Source of the DNA: Fasciolopsis buskii
Taxonomy: Eukaryota > Platyhelminthes > Trematoda > Plagiorchiida > Fasciolidae
Direction: 5' to 3'
DNA: 64,000 nt
NCBI GenBank assembly: GCA_008360955.1
Contig: LUCM01004654.1
Span: 59,280 to 123,279, forward strand
The translations under genes and the position numbers were made by a program. The notes beneath the pieces are model-generated. The model worked only from the letters and a program-made list of their open reading frames with translations. It was not told the DNA's origin and did no database searches. Positions within the stretch are counted from its first letter, which is position 1. The number at the start of each line of letters is the position of its first letter. Positions 1 to 10,968 of the stretch are shown here, in pieces.

Positions 1-1014
1 TGACGTTAATATTCATACCCCTCTTTTGAGATAATGCCACGTATTATTCTCAGTTATTTGAACAGGAACGTCCCAAAATTATCGATCGCATAGAGAATGT
101 GGTTTAATTGTGTGCTCTATTTTTATTTTTTGGTGGTGTGGATTTTTCATTGATGTTTCCAATTCTTTTGTTAATCAATTACCTTTGTTTTACAAAGTCA
201 GGCTGAAGGTCAAATCTTGTGCTAAGATGGCGCTTTTTTGAGTGCCTTTCGGTTGCACTCGGCTAGAATTTGAGTCGAAAACCGAACTCGAAACAATTTT
301 GGAAACACCAGGAAGTATCGAATGTTGTGCAGATCTGATCTTTACAATATACTTCTTGGACCGAGTGCGCATACCATCCACTATTTTGGCAATGCAGGTT
401 CTTTTGGGGAACAATTGATGAGAAAGTTCATTCTCCACTTCAGAATGGAGTTAAACGTGTGCGATTATTCTCTTACCGGAAAGTTGCATGTTGATATAGT
501 TGCTAATGCAATTCGTCTTGATGGAAGATGTGATCTTTCCAGAGACGATAGTCATTCGAAAAAGAGCAATCAAGGAGGTGATGTCCATCGCGATTTCTGT
601 AAATCTCATCGATCCTTATTCGATTTTAACAGTTATAAAATTTGTTAAACTAGAAAAAACATGTCACGAGATGCAATCATTTCGTTCACGCTGTTCGATC
701 TTTAAAGCAAGACGTTGAAGTTTGCGGACAATAGGTTGTGAAGAATATAGTAGTTTGAACTGGATGGCAATTTGTATATATACAGTTACCGATGACGTAG
801 AGTGACAGGCGGATGCAGGCTGTGTGGATCAAGGCCAAGGTAGACGAATACTCAAGGTCAACGGTTTCTGAGCATAAAGCGCTGATTGGTGCATGCTGAT
901 AGGCATAGCCAAACTAGATACCAATAGTTTGGGGTTTACATTTCGTACCAGTAATGTGATAGGTTGAGTCATGTCTACTTTATGTTGTAATGGGAACATT
1001 AGTTGTCTTATTTA
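1..1014. other. no supported gene
   Basis: Anonymous non-coding DNA. The best open frame (322-648, plus) has no recognisable motif, competes with other frames and lacks convincing splice sites. I see no RNA gene or repeat. Confidence 0.55.
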
Positions 1015-1165
1015 TCGTTTACTTCCTTTATTAACGAAATAACAATGTACATCTTTTATCAGGAAGGGGCCGCTGCTTACCGGGGGCTGCCAAGTGGGGT
1101 GTGAGGATTCGAACCAGTGACTTCCACGTCCAAACGCCACGACCTTATCCGCTTGGCCAACGCGA
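1015..1165 (-). mobile_element. tRNA-derived SINE, family 1 copy
   Basis: Read on the minus strand, this copy starts with a tRNA-like head that has a box A (TTGGCCAAGCGGATAAGG) and a box B (GGTTCGAATCC). A CACTTGGCAGCC-type body and a tail matching TTAATAAAGGAAGTAAA follow. The same order recurs in at least eight other places in the window, on both strands. Boxes A and B are the RNA polymerase III internal promoter of tRNA-derived SINEs. This copy is nearly complete but lacks the final AAAGATAAAAGAT repeats of the best copies. It is non-coding and would depend on a partner LINE to move. Confidence 0.8.
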
Positions 1166-3685
1166 ATAGGACTACCTTCTTCCGTGTGTGCTCGAACGTA
1201 TACTCTCTCTATCGGTCTTGATGAATTGCCCAAAACAGAGTCGGTGATTAAAATATTATCTATACTAGCCTCTCAACTTCGGTCAAGGACACCGGCACTA
1301 TTCCAACAATGCTGACTAATGTTCCGTATATAACATGACATCTTTACGCACACGAAACACGCAAACTAGTCACGGGAATTAGTAATTTGTATTTGCTGGA
1401 AAAAAAGGAACCGCAGTAAATCTCCCAAATTCCAACCGATAGAGGAGTAGACGGAGAAGCCGAAGTCAAACTGGTTGAGTATCACACTTGTGATTAGAAG
1501 GTATCTCCACGCGTGTGTGCGTGTGTGTGTGTGTGTGTGTCGTGTTTACGTCGTAAGTGAACGTGTACACCTGTGTGGGATTGTTTAACCAAATCTAGTA
1601 CAATTTACTGAGTCCGTGGTCCCCGAACGAACGGAAGCGGTCAGAGCAAACAGATTCAACCGAGAGATTGTAAAAAAAAACAGATTGGCGGTAACTCACT
1701 CACTGTATCAAATTCAGTAGGGAAAAACATTAGGTTACATGAACACAGTGTGTTCGTTATGTGGGCGTAATGGTAGTTGTTATGCGAAAAAAAGGAAGAA
1801 GGGTTTAGAACTTACGTTCACCAATCAATAGACCTGTCACAAAGTGGCCAAATAATATCATTCTTTGGCGTAGGCGTTTACCACGGAAAGTGAATTAGGT
1901 GAATCTGCGTAGTTCCTTCTGGACGTGTGATCACAGTGAATTAGGCAAATATGATTGGTTTTCGACTCAGAAACACTCTCGGTCTAAATAAGCAAGATTG
2001 TATTTCATTTCCGAGTCACTCTGACGGTTTGCAATCTCGGCAATTTATCGAAATATCAACAAGAGTCCGACAGACAGAATTTCTCACCAATGTCAGTTAC
2101 ATCATTTTTCAACTTATCGATAGTGCTCCGGGCACAAATCAGTTTCCGTTTGGTCGTAACAAATGAGGTCGGTGTTTAGGTCACGAGTGTTTTACCATCA
2201 GCCGAGATGACCTGGCCAGTATGTGCCTGGGCGTTGCAAATTGTGAATTTGATCTACAAGACAAATCGGTTTTTCAATGTGATTGTTCAGATATGAACAA
2301 AGATCCGCATAGGGAATAACGAATGAATAAGTCTCGGACAGAAACAAAGTCTGTGATAAGCAAATCGGACGAGTCAAAGGACAAATGTATGCGGAGGGTA
2401 TGGTGGTTCAAACAGACTGAAACAAGAAGCATTTTGGAAGCAACTAACTGTTCGAATATCAGGATAAGATTTGCTCGAGACATGTTCTTGACAAAACCGT
2501 CACTACCAGTGTTGGTGGAGAGAGGGGGAGCCGCGTTACCGGCCTAGGAATGGCCTGGGTTATAGGTGGTGGACAAGTCATTAACGAATAAAAAAAACAA
2601 TGGCCTCGAATTTCTGAACACAGAGAAAAGTTGCCGCTTACAAGAAATGACCAAGGAACAAACTGCACCAACTCGGACTGAAATCGTTCGCTTACTGAGG
2701 CAATATGATGCCCACGGTACGAGAGATAGGGAAAATTCGAACGTGTGTAATTTTGTCATACTAGCTTCTTGTCAAACTCGGTCGAAAGTTTCACAGAGAT
2801 GTTGATCAAATTTGAGTAAATCTTTCCTTGTTTATCCGATAAAGCCGATGACAAGTGTGAGAGAACGATTAGCAAGTTACCGCATCCCGCAGAACTTGTC
2901 CTATCACGTCAACTGACAAAACACATAAAGGGCATCTGTAATAAGAGTAATATGTGGTTAGAATTGGACAGCATGCCATTGGAATTCATGTTATGCCAAA
3001 CGAAGACACACAGTTCGCCAGATCAGACAGAATAACAAAAATTAGCTATTAAAAATTGTTGATCTAGGCTCCGGTTTTCTCCAGTTTTCTTTACTGGCAA
3101 ATTGCTAGAATGTATAAATAATTTAAAGTGAATAATACGCCATGTCAAATTAGATGAATAATTTGATAAGGGAAAGTTAATTGTGCAACAGTCCCACAGA
3201 TTTACTGTTCGGCTAATAAATTGTTTATACAGAAATATGCCAAATTTCAAGTCACTTGAACTGATGTGTGTCAACTTTTAATCAAAGAGCCCAGTCGCGT
3301 CTATCCTATAATAGACTGAGTGAATTATATAGGATATCATTTACAATTGAAGGAAAGCAATTTAAAACGAAGTGGAATTGAGTCCGTACGGTGAGAAGAA
3401 TATCGATTGATGAAAGCAATAAGTCTTCTCAAAATACTTGGCCTACGAATCATGTACAAAGTTAAGAATGAATATAATGAGACTATATGTAAGTCAAGGA
3501 AAATAGCCCGGTGCAGTTTTGCTATCGCCTGCATTACATTCAACCAATCAAAATTGCGACGACTGAGTAAAGTGTAAAGCGATCAATCATTCGCTCAACG
3601 GCATCCAACCAAAAATGTTACGTTCAAGACTATAGACATATATATATATATCAGTGTATTGTTGGGATCTTCATACTGCCTTCAG
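1166..3685. other. no supported gene; contains a GT repeat
   Basis: A GT dinucleotide run lies at 1511-1540. All open frames are below 85 codons and overlap in several frames without a preferred one. I see no transposon motif or RNA gene. Confidence 0.55.
1511..1540. repeat. (GT)n microsatellite
   Basis: About 14 GT units with one interruption near the start. Confidence 0.9.
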
Positions 3686-3763
3686 GTGCATAGATTCAAC
3701 ATTTGGAAGCGATTTGGGTCCCCGACCCAGTAAGACCAATCACGGTCAACGTCACTACTTCAA
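3686..3763 (+). CDS. weak candidate internal exon
   Basis: A pyrimidine-rich acceptor (CTGCCTTCAG) precedes 78 open bases that end at a GTAAGA donor. The open frame starts with one base completing a codon and ends two bases into the next. It would encode about 25 residues with a glycine/serine-rich start and no known motif. One such pairing of splice signals is expected by chance several times in 64 kb, so this is only a candidate. Its end phase does not suit the next candidate exon at 6636. Confidence 0.1.
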
Positions 3764-5925
3764 GTAAGAATCCAATAATGATTTCCGATTCGATTGATTG
3801 ATTCTGGTCTGTTTTAATGAGTCATCCAAATTGCACAGGATTCAATGAACATTAATAGGAAAATTGATCCGGCTGACTACCAGTAATCTAACATGCGCAG
3901 CTTGTTTAGAAATAATATTGATCGGAGTTCCACCCAACCATCTGGTTGCACTTCAATTTGGACGAATAACCCATGACCAAGAATTCGATCTAGATAGTCA
4001 CGTTAGTTTACTATGACTGACAAAGCGAATAGAAATGAATATCTTTCGAGGCCTTATTGATGAATTGTCGAATGCCGGCGTGAACGTGATACGGAAATCG
4101 AAGACACGCAGGGCCCCGGTGAGAACGACCTCGTGAAATTCGACTTCGGACTACGCGTGCGATTCAAATGCTCGAGCGTTTGGAACACAACAATCAATTT
4201 CGTGATCGGACAAAAGGTAGACAAAAAGAGAGAGACAGAACCGGACGGTCGACCGCAGTTATGATCACTGCCAAAAATTTTTTTTATCGTTGATCTTTAG
4301 TGTACAAATGCGGTTGGTTCATTGTTTGCCTTCCGTTTTTAGTTTGATACTTTATTTGGCCCGCGAGTGACCTTGGCCTATATTCGTCAGCATCCGTCGT
4401 GTATGGATTCATCCGGTCTCCGGAGGGTGAAGTCTAAAGACACGGGCAAACGGACGTTGGTAAACTTCTTCGACACGGTCTTACGGGTTTCAGTTCAGTA
4501 ACAACGAGCGCGTTTTCCGTACACTCAAAGAAGAATCGTTTCTCGAAGGCCAACTAATTCAAACTGCAATTCAGTTGCACTGCACGACGAACCGGGTGGT
4601 ATGTCCCACACTGGACAACCAAGTGTATGACGAACAAAACAAAACAACAAAGCAGTGTGTATGTGTTTGTATGTGTGTAACCCTCGATCCAACTAGATCC
4701 GTATGAGGTTAGACGGTCGATTAGAATACTATCTTGGTAATGGTTACCTGAGTGGTAGGGATTTTAGATTATTACTATTTATGTGCATTGTTTTATTTTG
4801 AACAATGCCCATTTGGTGGGGACTTGTATTTGACCGACATGCGTCTTGGTTGACAGATCACGCTAAGTTGAACTCACGTGGCCGTAAACACATAAGCCCG
4901 GGTAATTTGCAATCTTGATAACATTGTAACCCTGTCGACTCAGTGTGCATGCATTCACATCCCCGAATCCACTAGAAACCATGCACAAATCCATCGTATA
5001 CAATATACCATTTTGAACGAATGTGTCTGACCCACTCGAGCCTATGATTACAAAATTCCCATGACAGTATCAAATTTTGGTGAAGTTTTACCATTGAATG
5101 GTCATCTCGCGTGTGTCCATTTGGAGGACCGAGGTCAGGATAGGCAGATAGTGTTAAACACATTAGCATGACGGTCGAATTGTAGAAAGCGAAAGTTTTC
5201 GTGGCTGATTTTTGTGATGCGACGATTGTTCGTGCTCATGTCCCCACCCTCCGGTAGTAATCTTAGTCTTCGTAAACCTAGATAGTCGAAGATTCTGTGA
5301 CAAAATCACAGGAAACGTTATTTACACTATTTGAATTTCGATAATTGCTGATCATGGTCCGATCGGAACTCGTGTATCAAAGCCACACCCGAGTTTCGCC
5401 TTCCGGTCTACGGTACCTTTTGGGCCAACTCATTTGTCCCAATGACAATGGGCAGTTCTATCAATGATTATATGCTTACCTCGCCTGGATCGCAGGCTAT
5501 GAGGCATAGTACCATCCCAATTGGGATCATAGAGAGAGAGAGAGAGTGAATACACGAGACGTTGATGTGTACCGGTTCAAACAGAGCACGGTGAGTTTAC
5601 TTGTTTTGTTAAAGTCAGTGTCACACAGGTGTAGTTTGGAAGGAGTTAGGGTAACAAATGCGTAGATCGTACAAAGTGCCTTTTGTACACAGGAAAACTG
5701 CACAAATTTTTTAACAAGGTTTGACAACTATAGCACAAAGACCATGAAAACGAATTGAAAGAAACCCATAAGGGTGTTAAATAAGGTAAGAGCCGCCCCT
5801 TTGTTTGAACAAAATGAAACGAACTCGTACAAGATGGATTAGAAGTGGTCCTGTCAAACTCTCGAGGTACTGCTCCTTTACCCTGAAAATCCAAACCGGT
5901 TTGGTTCAGACTTAATGAAGTACTT
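3764..5925. other. no supported gene
   Basis: Anonymous sequence with a short GA run at 5530-5546. No open frame exceeds 85 codons and none shows a family motif. I see no transposon relic. Confidence 0.55.
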
Positions 5926-6380
5926 GTTGTTGTATTTGTAGTCGTTATTGGTTCAGTTCTGCAATTGTAGCAGCAGTTATTGTCGTTGCTGTTTCATTTG
6001 TCCTACTATTATTAATATTATTGATAGCAATAGTAGTAGTGGCAATAGCAGTAGTAGTAGAGTTAGTAGTTATTGTTGGTGTAGCAGTCACTGTTCCAGT
6101 TGTGGTTGTAGTTGTTGCAGTTGTCATCCTGCCATGTGTAGTTGTACTACTAGTTGTTTCTATAGTAGTAGTTGTCGCAAATGGTGTAGTAGTTGTCTTT
6201 GTCATTGCAATGGTTCTATTAACAGTAATTGTAGTAGTTATTGTTGTTGTAATGGTCGCCGTTGCAGTTGTGGTTGTAGTTGTGGCAGTTGTTGTCGTGC
6301 TAGTTGCAGTTGTACTACTAGTTGTTTTGTAGTAAGTGTTGTAGTAGTTGTTGCAGTTGTTGTTCTTGATGTTCCTTTTT
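5926..6380. repeat. imperfect trinucleotide tract, GTN type, about 450 bp
   Basis: Nearly uninterrupted period-3 sequence built from GTA, GTT, GCA and related triplets. Because the period is three, several frames stay open on both strands: poly-threonine/asparagine on minus, poly-valine or serine/cysteine on plus. These are frame artefacts, not genes. The tract is far longer and more degenerate than the other microsatellites here, which suggests an old expansion that has been accumulating substitutions. Confidence 0.85.
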
Positions 6381-6635
6381 GCGATTCCCATCCCTAATCG
6401 ACTGCAATCTGGAAGACCAGGTATTTTTGCGAGAACATATTGGAGTGTGGTGCTCTTCAATGAGTCACATCCGCGGGACAAGATACGCAGAAACAAGAAC
6501 CTTAAATGCCCCCGTATTTATTACGTAAGCAACCTAATTAACGATCTGACCAGTAATGCATGCTGGGATAAAGTAAGTGGCTAAGTAAGCCTCTCAAACT
6601 GCCTCTCAAACTGCCTCTCATGGATTGAATTTCAG
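6381..6635. other. unassigned spacer
   Basis: Contains a short 14-base tandem motif (AACTGCCTCTCA-like) near 6590-6620 and a GTAAGT at 6567 with no matching in-phase exon. No gene is supported. Confidence 0.5.
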
Positions 6636-6694
6636 TACATGAACCGCAACAATTTGCCAAATTGGATGAAGACGAAATTGCAAATGTCGAGGGG
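6636..6694 (+). CDS. candidate small internal exon, acidic peptide
   Basis: An acceptor (TTGAATTTCAG) is followed by 59 bases and a consensus GTAAGT donor at 6695. The only frame that is open and phase-consistent begins with two bases completing a codon and gives 19 residues, HEPQQFAKLDEDEIANVEG, ending on a whole codon. The acidic, hydrophilic composition is more protein-like than the other frames (one has a stop). The size suits a flatworm internal exon. No family is recognised and a chance match is possible. The next plus-strand candidate (8977-9045) starts in the phase this one ends in, so the two could be joined. Confidence 0.25.
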
Positions 6695-7769
6695 GTAAGT
6701 CAAAATCGCAGCGTTCGCGATGGAGGTGCCACGATGTTGACCCCTCGATCATTGCCGGTCGCATGGTGACGTCTGTGCCTAATCACAAAATTCATGAACC
6801 ATAGTCGTTCAAGACCGACGTTCGCGAATACAAGCAATGTATTTCCGTTCGTACAAATTCAAAACGGTCAGGGACATTTTACTCATACCAGTAATATCCC
6901 CAAATTGATGAAGCGTTTGCCGATCGGTTTGTGGAAAAATTCAGTACTTTTATTCATGATAGTTGCTGTGATTGTGATCGATTGTGTTGGGATCCGAACA
7001 CAAATCACCGGCGCGTGTACGAATAGTTACAACCTAAGATGCAACTGAATATAGCAAAGAAATTGCGGAAACTGGAAATCCCATTAAAGTTTGGTTACAA
7101 AACCTCCGACTATACATATAAATATGCATTACATAAGGGAGAGCATCACCGGCTGAATATCACTGGGCTAATGATCGGCTCGGAATGTTCAAACACTCGC
7201 GGGGGTGGTCCCCCCTGCAAGTGATTGAGAGGCCGTACCAAACTAAATCACGTGACACGAAGGTGGTAGACTGGTCATTGGGACACACGCGAGGAAGAAA
7301 TCTACCAGCAAAATGAACAAATACTCATTGTCGGTTTGGATTAAAAGCCCTGAATCTCAAATGATTCGAAGTTTGGAATCGTTTTCATTTGTCACCCCAA
7401 TCGCAGATTGCTGACTAGGGCCAGTCAACGGGGCTACACTGGAAAACGTTTATCGAATGCACGATCGAGTTTGTCAAACAAAGAACTGCCGAATACATGT
7501 ACGTCAAGGATAACTTCCTTGGAAGGTCTAACAAGTCCGTATGACGGGATTTCAACACGAAGATCAAACCCGGTGGAAATGATCAGACGTGCAAAACACA
7601 GTCGTATGAATAGAGTTCAGACATCGGGCCGAGAACAGAGTGGACTAATTGTCCGGTTCAGATTTCGGTCATGTTAACTTTGATTCAGATAAAATATTGG
7701 TCTTTTTTTCAACAGACCGTTTTGACCAAATGATAAATATCCAGAAAAAATATGGTTGGAAAATGATCA
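6695..7769. other. no firmly supported gene
   Basis: Two short plus-strand open frames (6794-7048 and 7039-7224) read in different frames and overlap. Neither has a motif or good splice sites. I see no repeat element. Confidence 0.5.
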
Positions 7770-8300
7770 CACAAATTAAAGGATGCCGACACAATCTCGT
7801 ATGACTCGGAAGAATGGCCGTTGAGAGCTATCAATGCACAAACGCATCCGGTGTTTCATCCATGCAATATTGATTGAATGTGGTCGGATGTTTTTCAGCA
7901 ACTCTGGGATTAGAAGTAAGGTACTATGATCTAGGTTTCCATTTTTAGAAGAGGCATTGAAGGAGAATAGTTTGAAGTTGTGAAAACATGCTTTGCGGAT
8001 GCGTACAAAGCGCCTGCCACGTTCCTTGCTGTTGTCCGAGATAGGTAATAAGTGGACAATGGGTCCGGATGACCGATCGATTATAGACGGCACAAAAATA
8101 TGAAACCTGTAGCCAGTGGACCGCTGCGAATGAACCAATTGGGTTGCGCTCGAAGAACTCCTACTCCTAATAAATGATTCAAGACACTATGTCATAAGGC
8201 AGTCAGTCTTGCCTTCGAACGTCTCGCTCTTGTTCGATTAGCTCTATGCCGTTGATCTTTCATCATTCCTTGTTTTTGTTATCCCGCTTTGAAGTAACAA
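7770..8300 (+). pseudogene. RTE-like LINE relic, C-terminal RT region and 3' end
   Basis: Broken reading frames match, in order, the C-terminal part of the reverse-transcriptase ORF of the LINE at 29880-31515. There is a YDSEEWPL segment equivalent to the LLYGSET-type motif. Next comes a shared stretch around ATTGATTGAATGTGGT, then an LRMRTKRLPRSLL-like segment near 7990-8030 equivalent to the conserved LRMPEHRLPRR motif of these elements. A QWTAANEP-like remnant follows near 8110. The fragment ends with a 3' segment starting GATCTTTCA (8251-8290) that is also present at 31469-31507. Many stops and frameshifts show it is dead, and the 5' end is lost, as is typical of incomplete reverse transcription. 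The match to the family is from memory; the match to the second copy is seen directly. Confidence 0.7.
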
Positions 8301-8976
8301 CTGCAAACGAATTGTGTTAGTACTGGATTCGTGGTTGTCAAAACTGAACTTGAAGCCATCGTCAATGCCTACCCTTTATTGTTCTTGCTAATCGGTTCAA
8401 CTCATTTCAAGGTCAACAATCATAGCGATTAAGTCGTCAGCTCCCGGGCTATGTCAACGATCTTTTTAGTGCACGGATAAAAAAAAGGCTTTTGATTGTA
8501 TTTTCGACAGCATGAATTTTGCCCACGGGCAATGTTGAATATCCATAGGTGACATGATCTCAGTTTGTCAATTTCAACATAAGAAGCAAATTGTCCAATG
8601 AACAATAGAAATTTTTGCACGAAACCCGGGTTATACGGCAACCTGGGATCGATTAGAATGATGCGCCAATGACAGCTAATTTCACTGCCTCAAATAAAGT
8701 TGTCCGATATATGGGGAAACATGAGAAGTCACTTCTTATTGTTATCTGCAGAGGAACTCACGATAACTATCCATCCATCCATTACTTTGACTACTAGTCT
8801 GTTTGATTATTTCGGAGGTAAAACGTTTGCTGTTTTGAGCACCAAAATTTCATGACAAGTCATACGAGAGTTTGAATTGTAGCCCCAATTTGATATGTTC
8901 CCTTGCGCATCCCATTCGTTGCTAGAACGCGAGGGTTAGACAGTGAATATCGCGGCTTTTTGATGTGATTTTCCAG
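8301..8976. other. no supported gene
   Basis: Anonymous sequence. The 70-codon minus-strand frame at 8429-8641 has no motif. Confidence 0.5.
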
Positions 8977-9045
8977 GTTCGAGCTCTTTTTATTGTCATT
9001 CACTTATACACTTGGCAACTTTTAATCGATTGTGAATCCTTTCCT
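8977..9045 (+). CDS. candidate small internal exon, hydrophobic peptide
   Basis: A strong acceptor (pyrimidine-rich, ending GATTTTCCAG) precedes exactly 69 bases (23 codons) and a GTAAGT donor at 9046. Frame 0 is open throughout and would encode a hydrophobic segment containing ALFIVIHLYTW and a cysteine near the end. The exon is symmetric (phase 0-0), so it could follow the 6636-6694 candidate directly. No family is recognised. Splice signals this good on both sides of an open multiple of three are suggestive but not decisive in a 64-kb window. Confidence 0.25.
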
Positions 9046-9565
9046 GTAAGTAATTTGTCAAAACTTGATACCAGTAATATGTGAACAGAATGTAAACTAC
9101 CATCGGAGAGAAAAATGCATCCATTTGACTGATCTTCATCACCAGTCCGCTTTTAACTCACGAATTCCGCCTGGCTTAAGAATTGTTGAGATCTCATATA
9201 GGTTCCGTTCATGTTGACAGCTTAGAGCCCCGGGCAAGCCCCGTTCGATCCGTAGGATCCTTAAAACATAACCAGGTGCACATTAGAGAAATAATGAACA
9301 TTTGCACTCAGATACGTAACACGTAGTAACCGAGACATCGGAACAGTAGCTGTTCTATTGGTAGATTAATGCTACGGGCGAATAGATCATCGTGGAATGG
9401 ACATCGTCAAAAACGCTATTCATTTCGAGCCAATCCCTAAATGGATCAAATCGCAGGCATTTAACAACCCGCCCTAGTTGTGACCCAATCGCAATGATAA
9501 GAGGGAACAAGGGGCGGAACGTGTACATTTTTGATTAGTTTTCCAACTTCGGGGGAAAAAATTTG
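9046..9565. other. no supported gene
   Basis: Anonymous sequence, no motif or repeat seen. Confidence 0.5.
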
Positions 9566-9850
9566 TCAGTTCCCATTGACAAGGGGATCGCACGAACTGG
9601 AAGAGAAGACCTGTGCTTCGACAACTTTGAGAAGCGGTTCTTCGATTGGATTCTCCAGTGACACGTGTATGTACACATCGTGAGCAAACGATTTCTGGGC
9701 CCAAAGAATTAGTTCTTCTCTGCCAATCACAAAATGGCAATGGATTAATGTGAGGATCACGTGACACTGAAGCGCCTTGCTGAGATTTACCCGGTGATCA
9801 CAAACTATTCGGTGTTTGACAAAAATAAAAGGCGATTGAGTTAATTCCAT
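9566..9850 (-). CDS. candidate ORF or terminal exon, unknown product
   Basis: An uninterrupted 94-codon frame on the minus strand begins with ATG at 9850. Its second half (from an acceptor-like TGTGATTGGCAG near 9723) reads as an amphipathic protein with segments EELILWAQKSF and NPIEEPLLKVVEAQ before the stop. If spliced, the exon would be about 9566-9722. A competing frame is also open over part of the region. No family is recognised and the frame may be chance. Confidence 0.2.
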   Translation of the reverse strand: MELTQSPFIFVKHRIVCDHRVNLSKALQCHVILTLIHCHFVIGREELILWAQKSFAHDVYIHVSLENPIEEPLLKVVEAQVFSSSSCDPLVNGN

Positions 9851-10902
9851 TATCTCTGCGTCCGAACAAGATCTGAGTCATCCGGTACGGGATCTTTAGA
9901 ACAAACACTAAGAAAGGAATATTCTTATGGAAGTCATTACAAATCATGATTTTTGATAGTAAATTTCACGATAGAAGGTATGCTTTTTGAATAATGGTCA
10001 GTCCGTTAAATTGATTTGAGCATTCAACCGAGACACATTTTCAAAAGATGATTTCATTCATACACTGAAACAACCTGGCCTTGAATCGCTCTGCGGAGAT
10101 GCAGTTTTGGACGGCATTTTGTTCAGGTTTTAACAGAAGCCATACAACTTCACCCTATCAACGTCTGAGTTGGCCAAAAAGCGTATAGGTATTATTTGCT
10201 TGAAATAAAAGACAGTTTTGCTGAAGTAATTGTAGTGTATTTTCATCCCAGGTCAAGTTAGATCAAACAAACTATACGATTTCGGTAGCCGGTGGGATTT
10301 CAGCCAGTCTGAATGTACTTGATAGATATGGAACCAGCCTATCTCGATGGTCGCCTCGACCAATGACTGAATGACTAATATGATTATAATGAAATATTTG
10401 ATGTGCATTTTTCGATAGCAGACAATTTTTTAATAGAATTGGAAAGCTTAATTCGTCCGGACTCTGACTCATCGTTTGCCAATAAAAATTTCATTGATTT
10501 TTGATTGGTTTCTGACGGTTTCTTATTCAAAACGCGGATTTTAGGCTTACTCGGTTTGTAATCCTTCATATAAAAATAGTTTCTTGTGACACATTTCATG
10601 GATGAATGTAGTGAAAACGGACAGATAACCGTGAACCTGAAAGTTGAACTGGAATACAACTTTAAAGAGTTTCACTGGAACCGAATCACGTTTGGAGCAT
10701 CAACTAACATCCCGTGTGGTTCATGCTATGAATAACATTTTCCTTGGATTCTAATTCCTTATGAGTATAATATGAGGGGCGTTCTCTCACGACCATTAAG
10801 GGGAAACGGCAACCATAACTCGGAAATTCGAAGTTGCATAAGGTCCCAAAAGGCCAATTGTGGTGATCGAGCAGACCATAACCAATTGTCATCTACCGGC
10901 AA
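9851..10902. other. no supported gene
   Basis: Several open frames of 60-91 codons on the minus strand overlap and none shows motifs. I see no transposon relic. Confidence 0.5.
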
Positions 10903-10968
10903 CGGATCAGGGAATCGAACGTCTGATCTTTTAGGGATGAAAGACGTTCAATCCATTTGACCAGCATC
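10903..10968 (-). mobile_element. tRNA-like SINE head, degenerate
   Basis: Read on minus: box-A-like TGGTCAAATGGATTGAACG, a spacer, then box-B-like GTTCGATTCCC. The spacing fits a tRNA-derived SINE head, but the acceptor-stem halves do not pair well and no clear family body follows. It may be an old diverged copy of a third SINE family. Confidence 0.4.

Noticed and set aside
5945..6496. Open frames of 183 (minus) and 149 (plus) codons
   Set aside because: Produced by the trinucleotide tract; the products are poly-threonine/asparagine or serine/cysteine low complexity.
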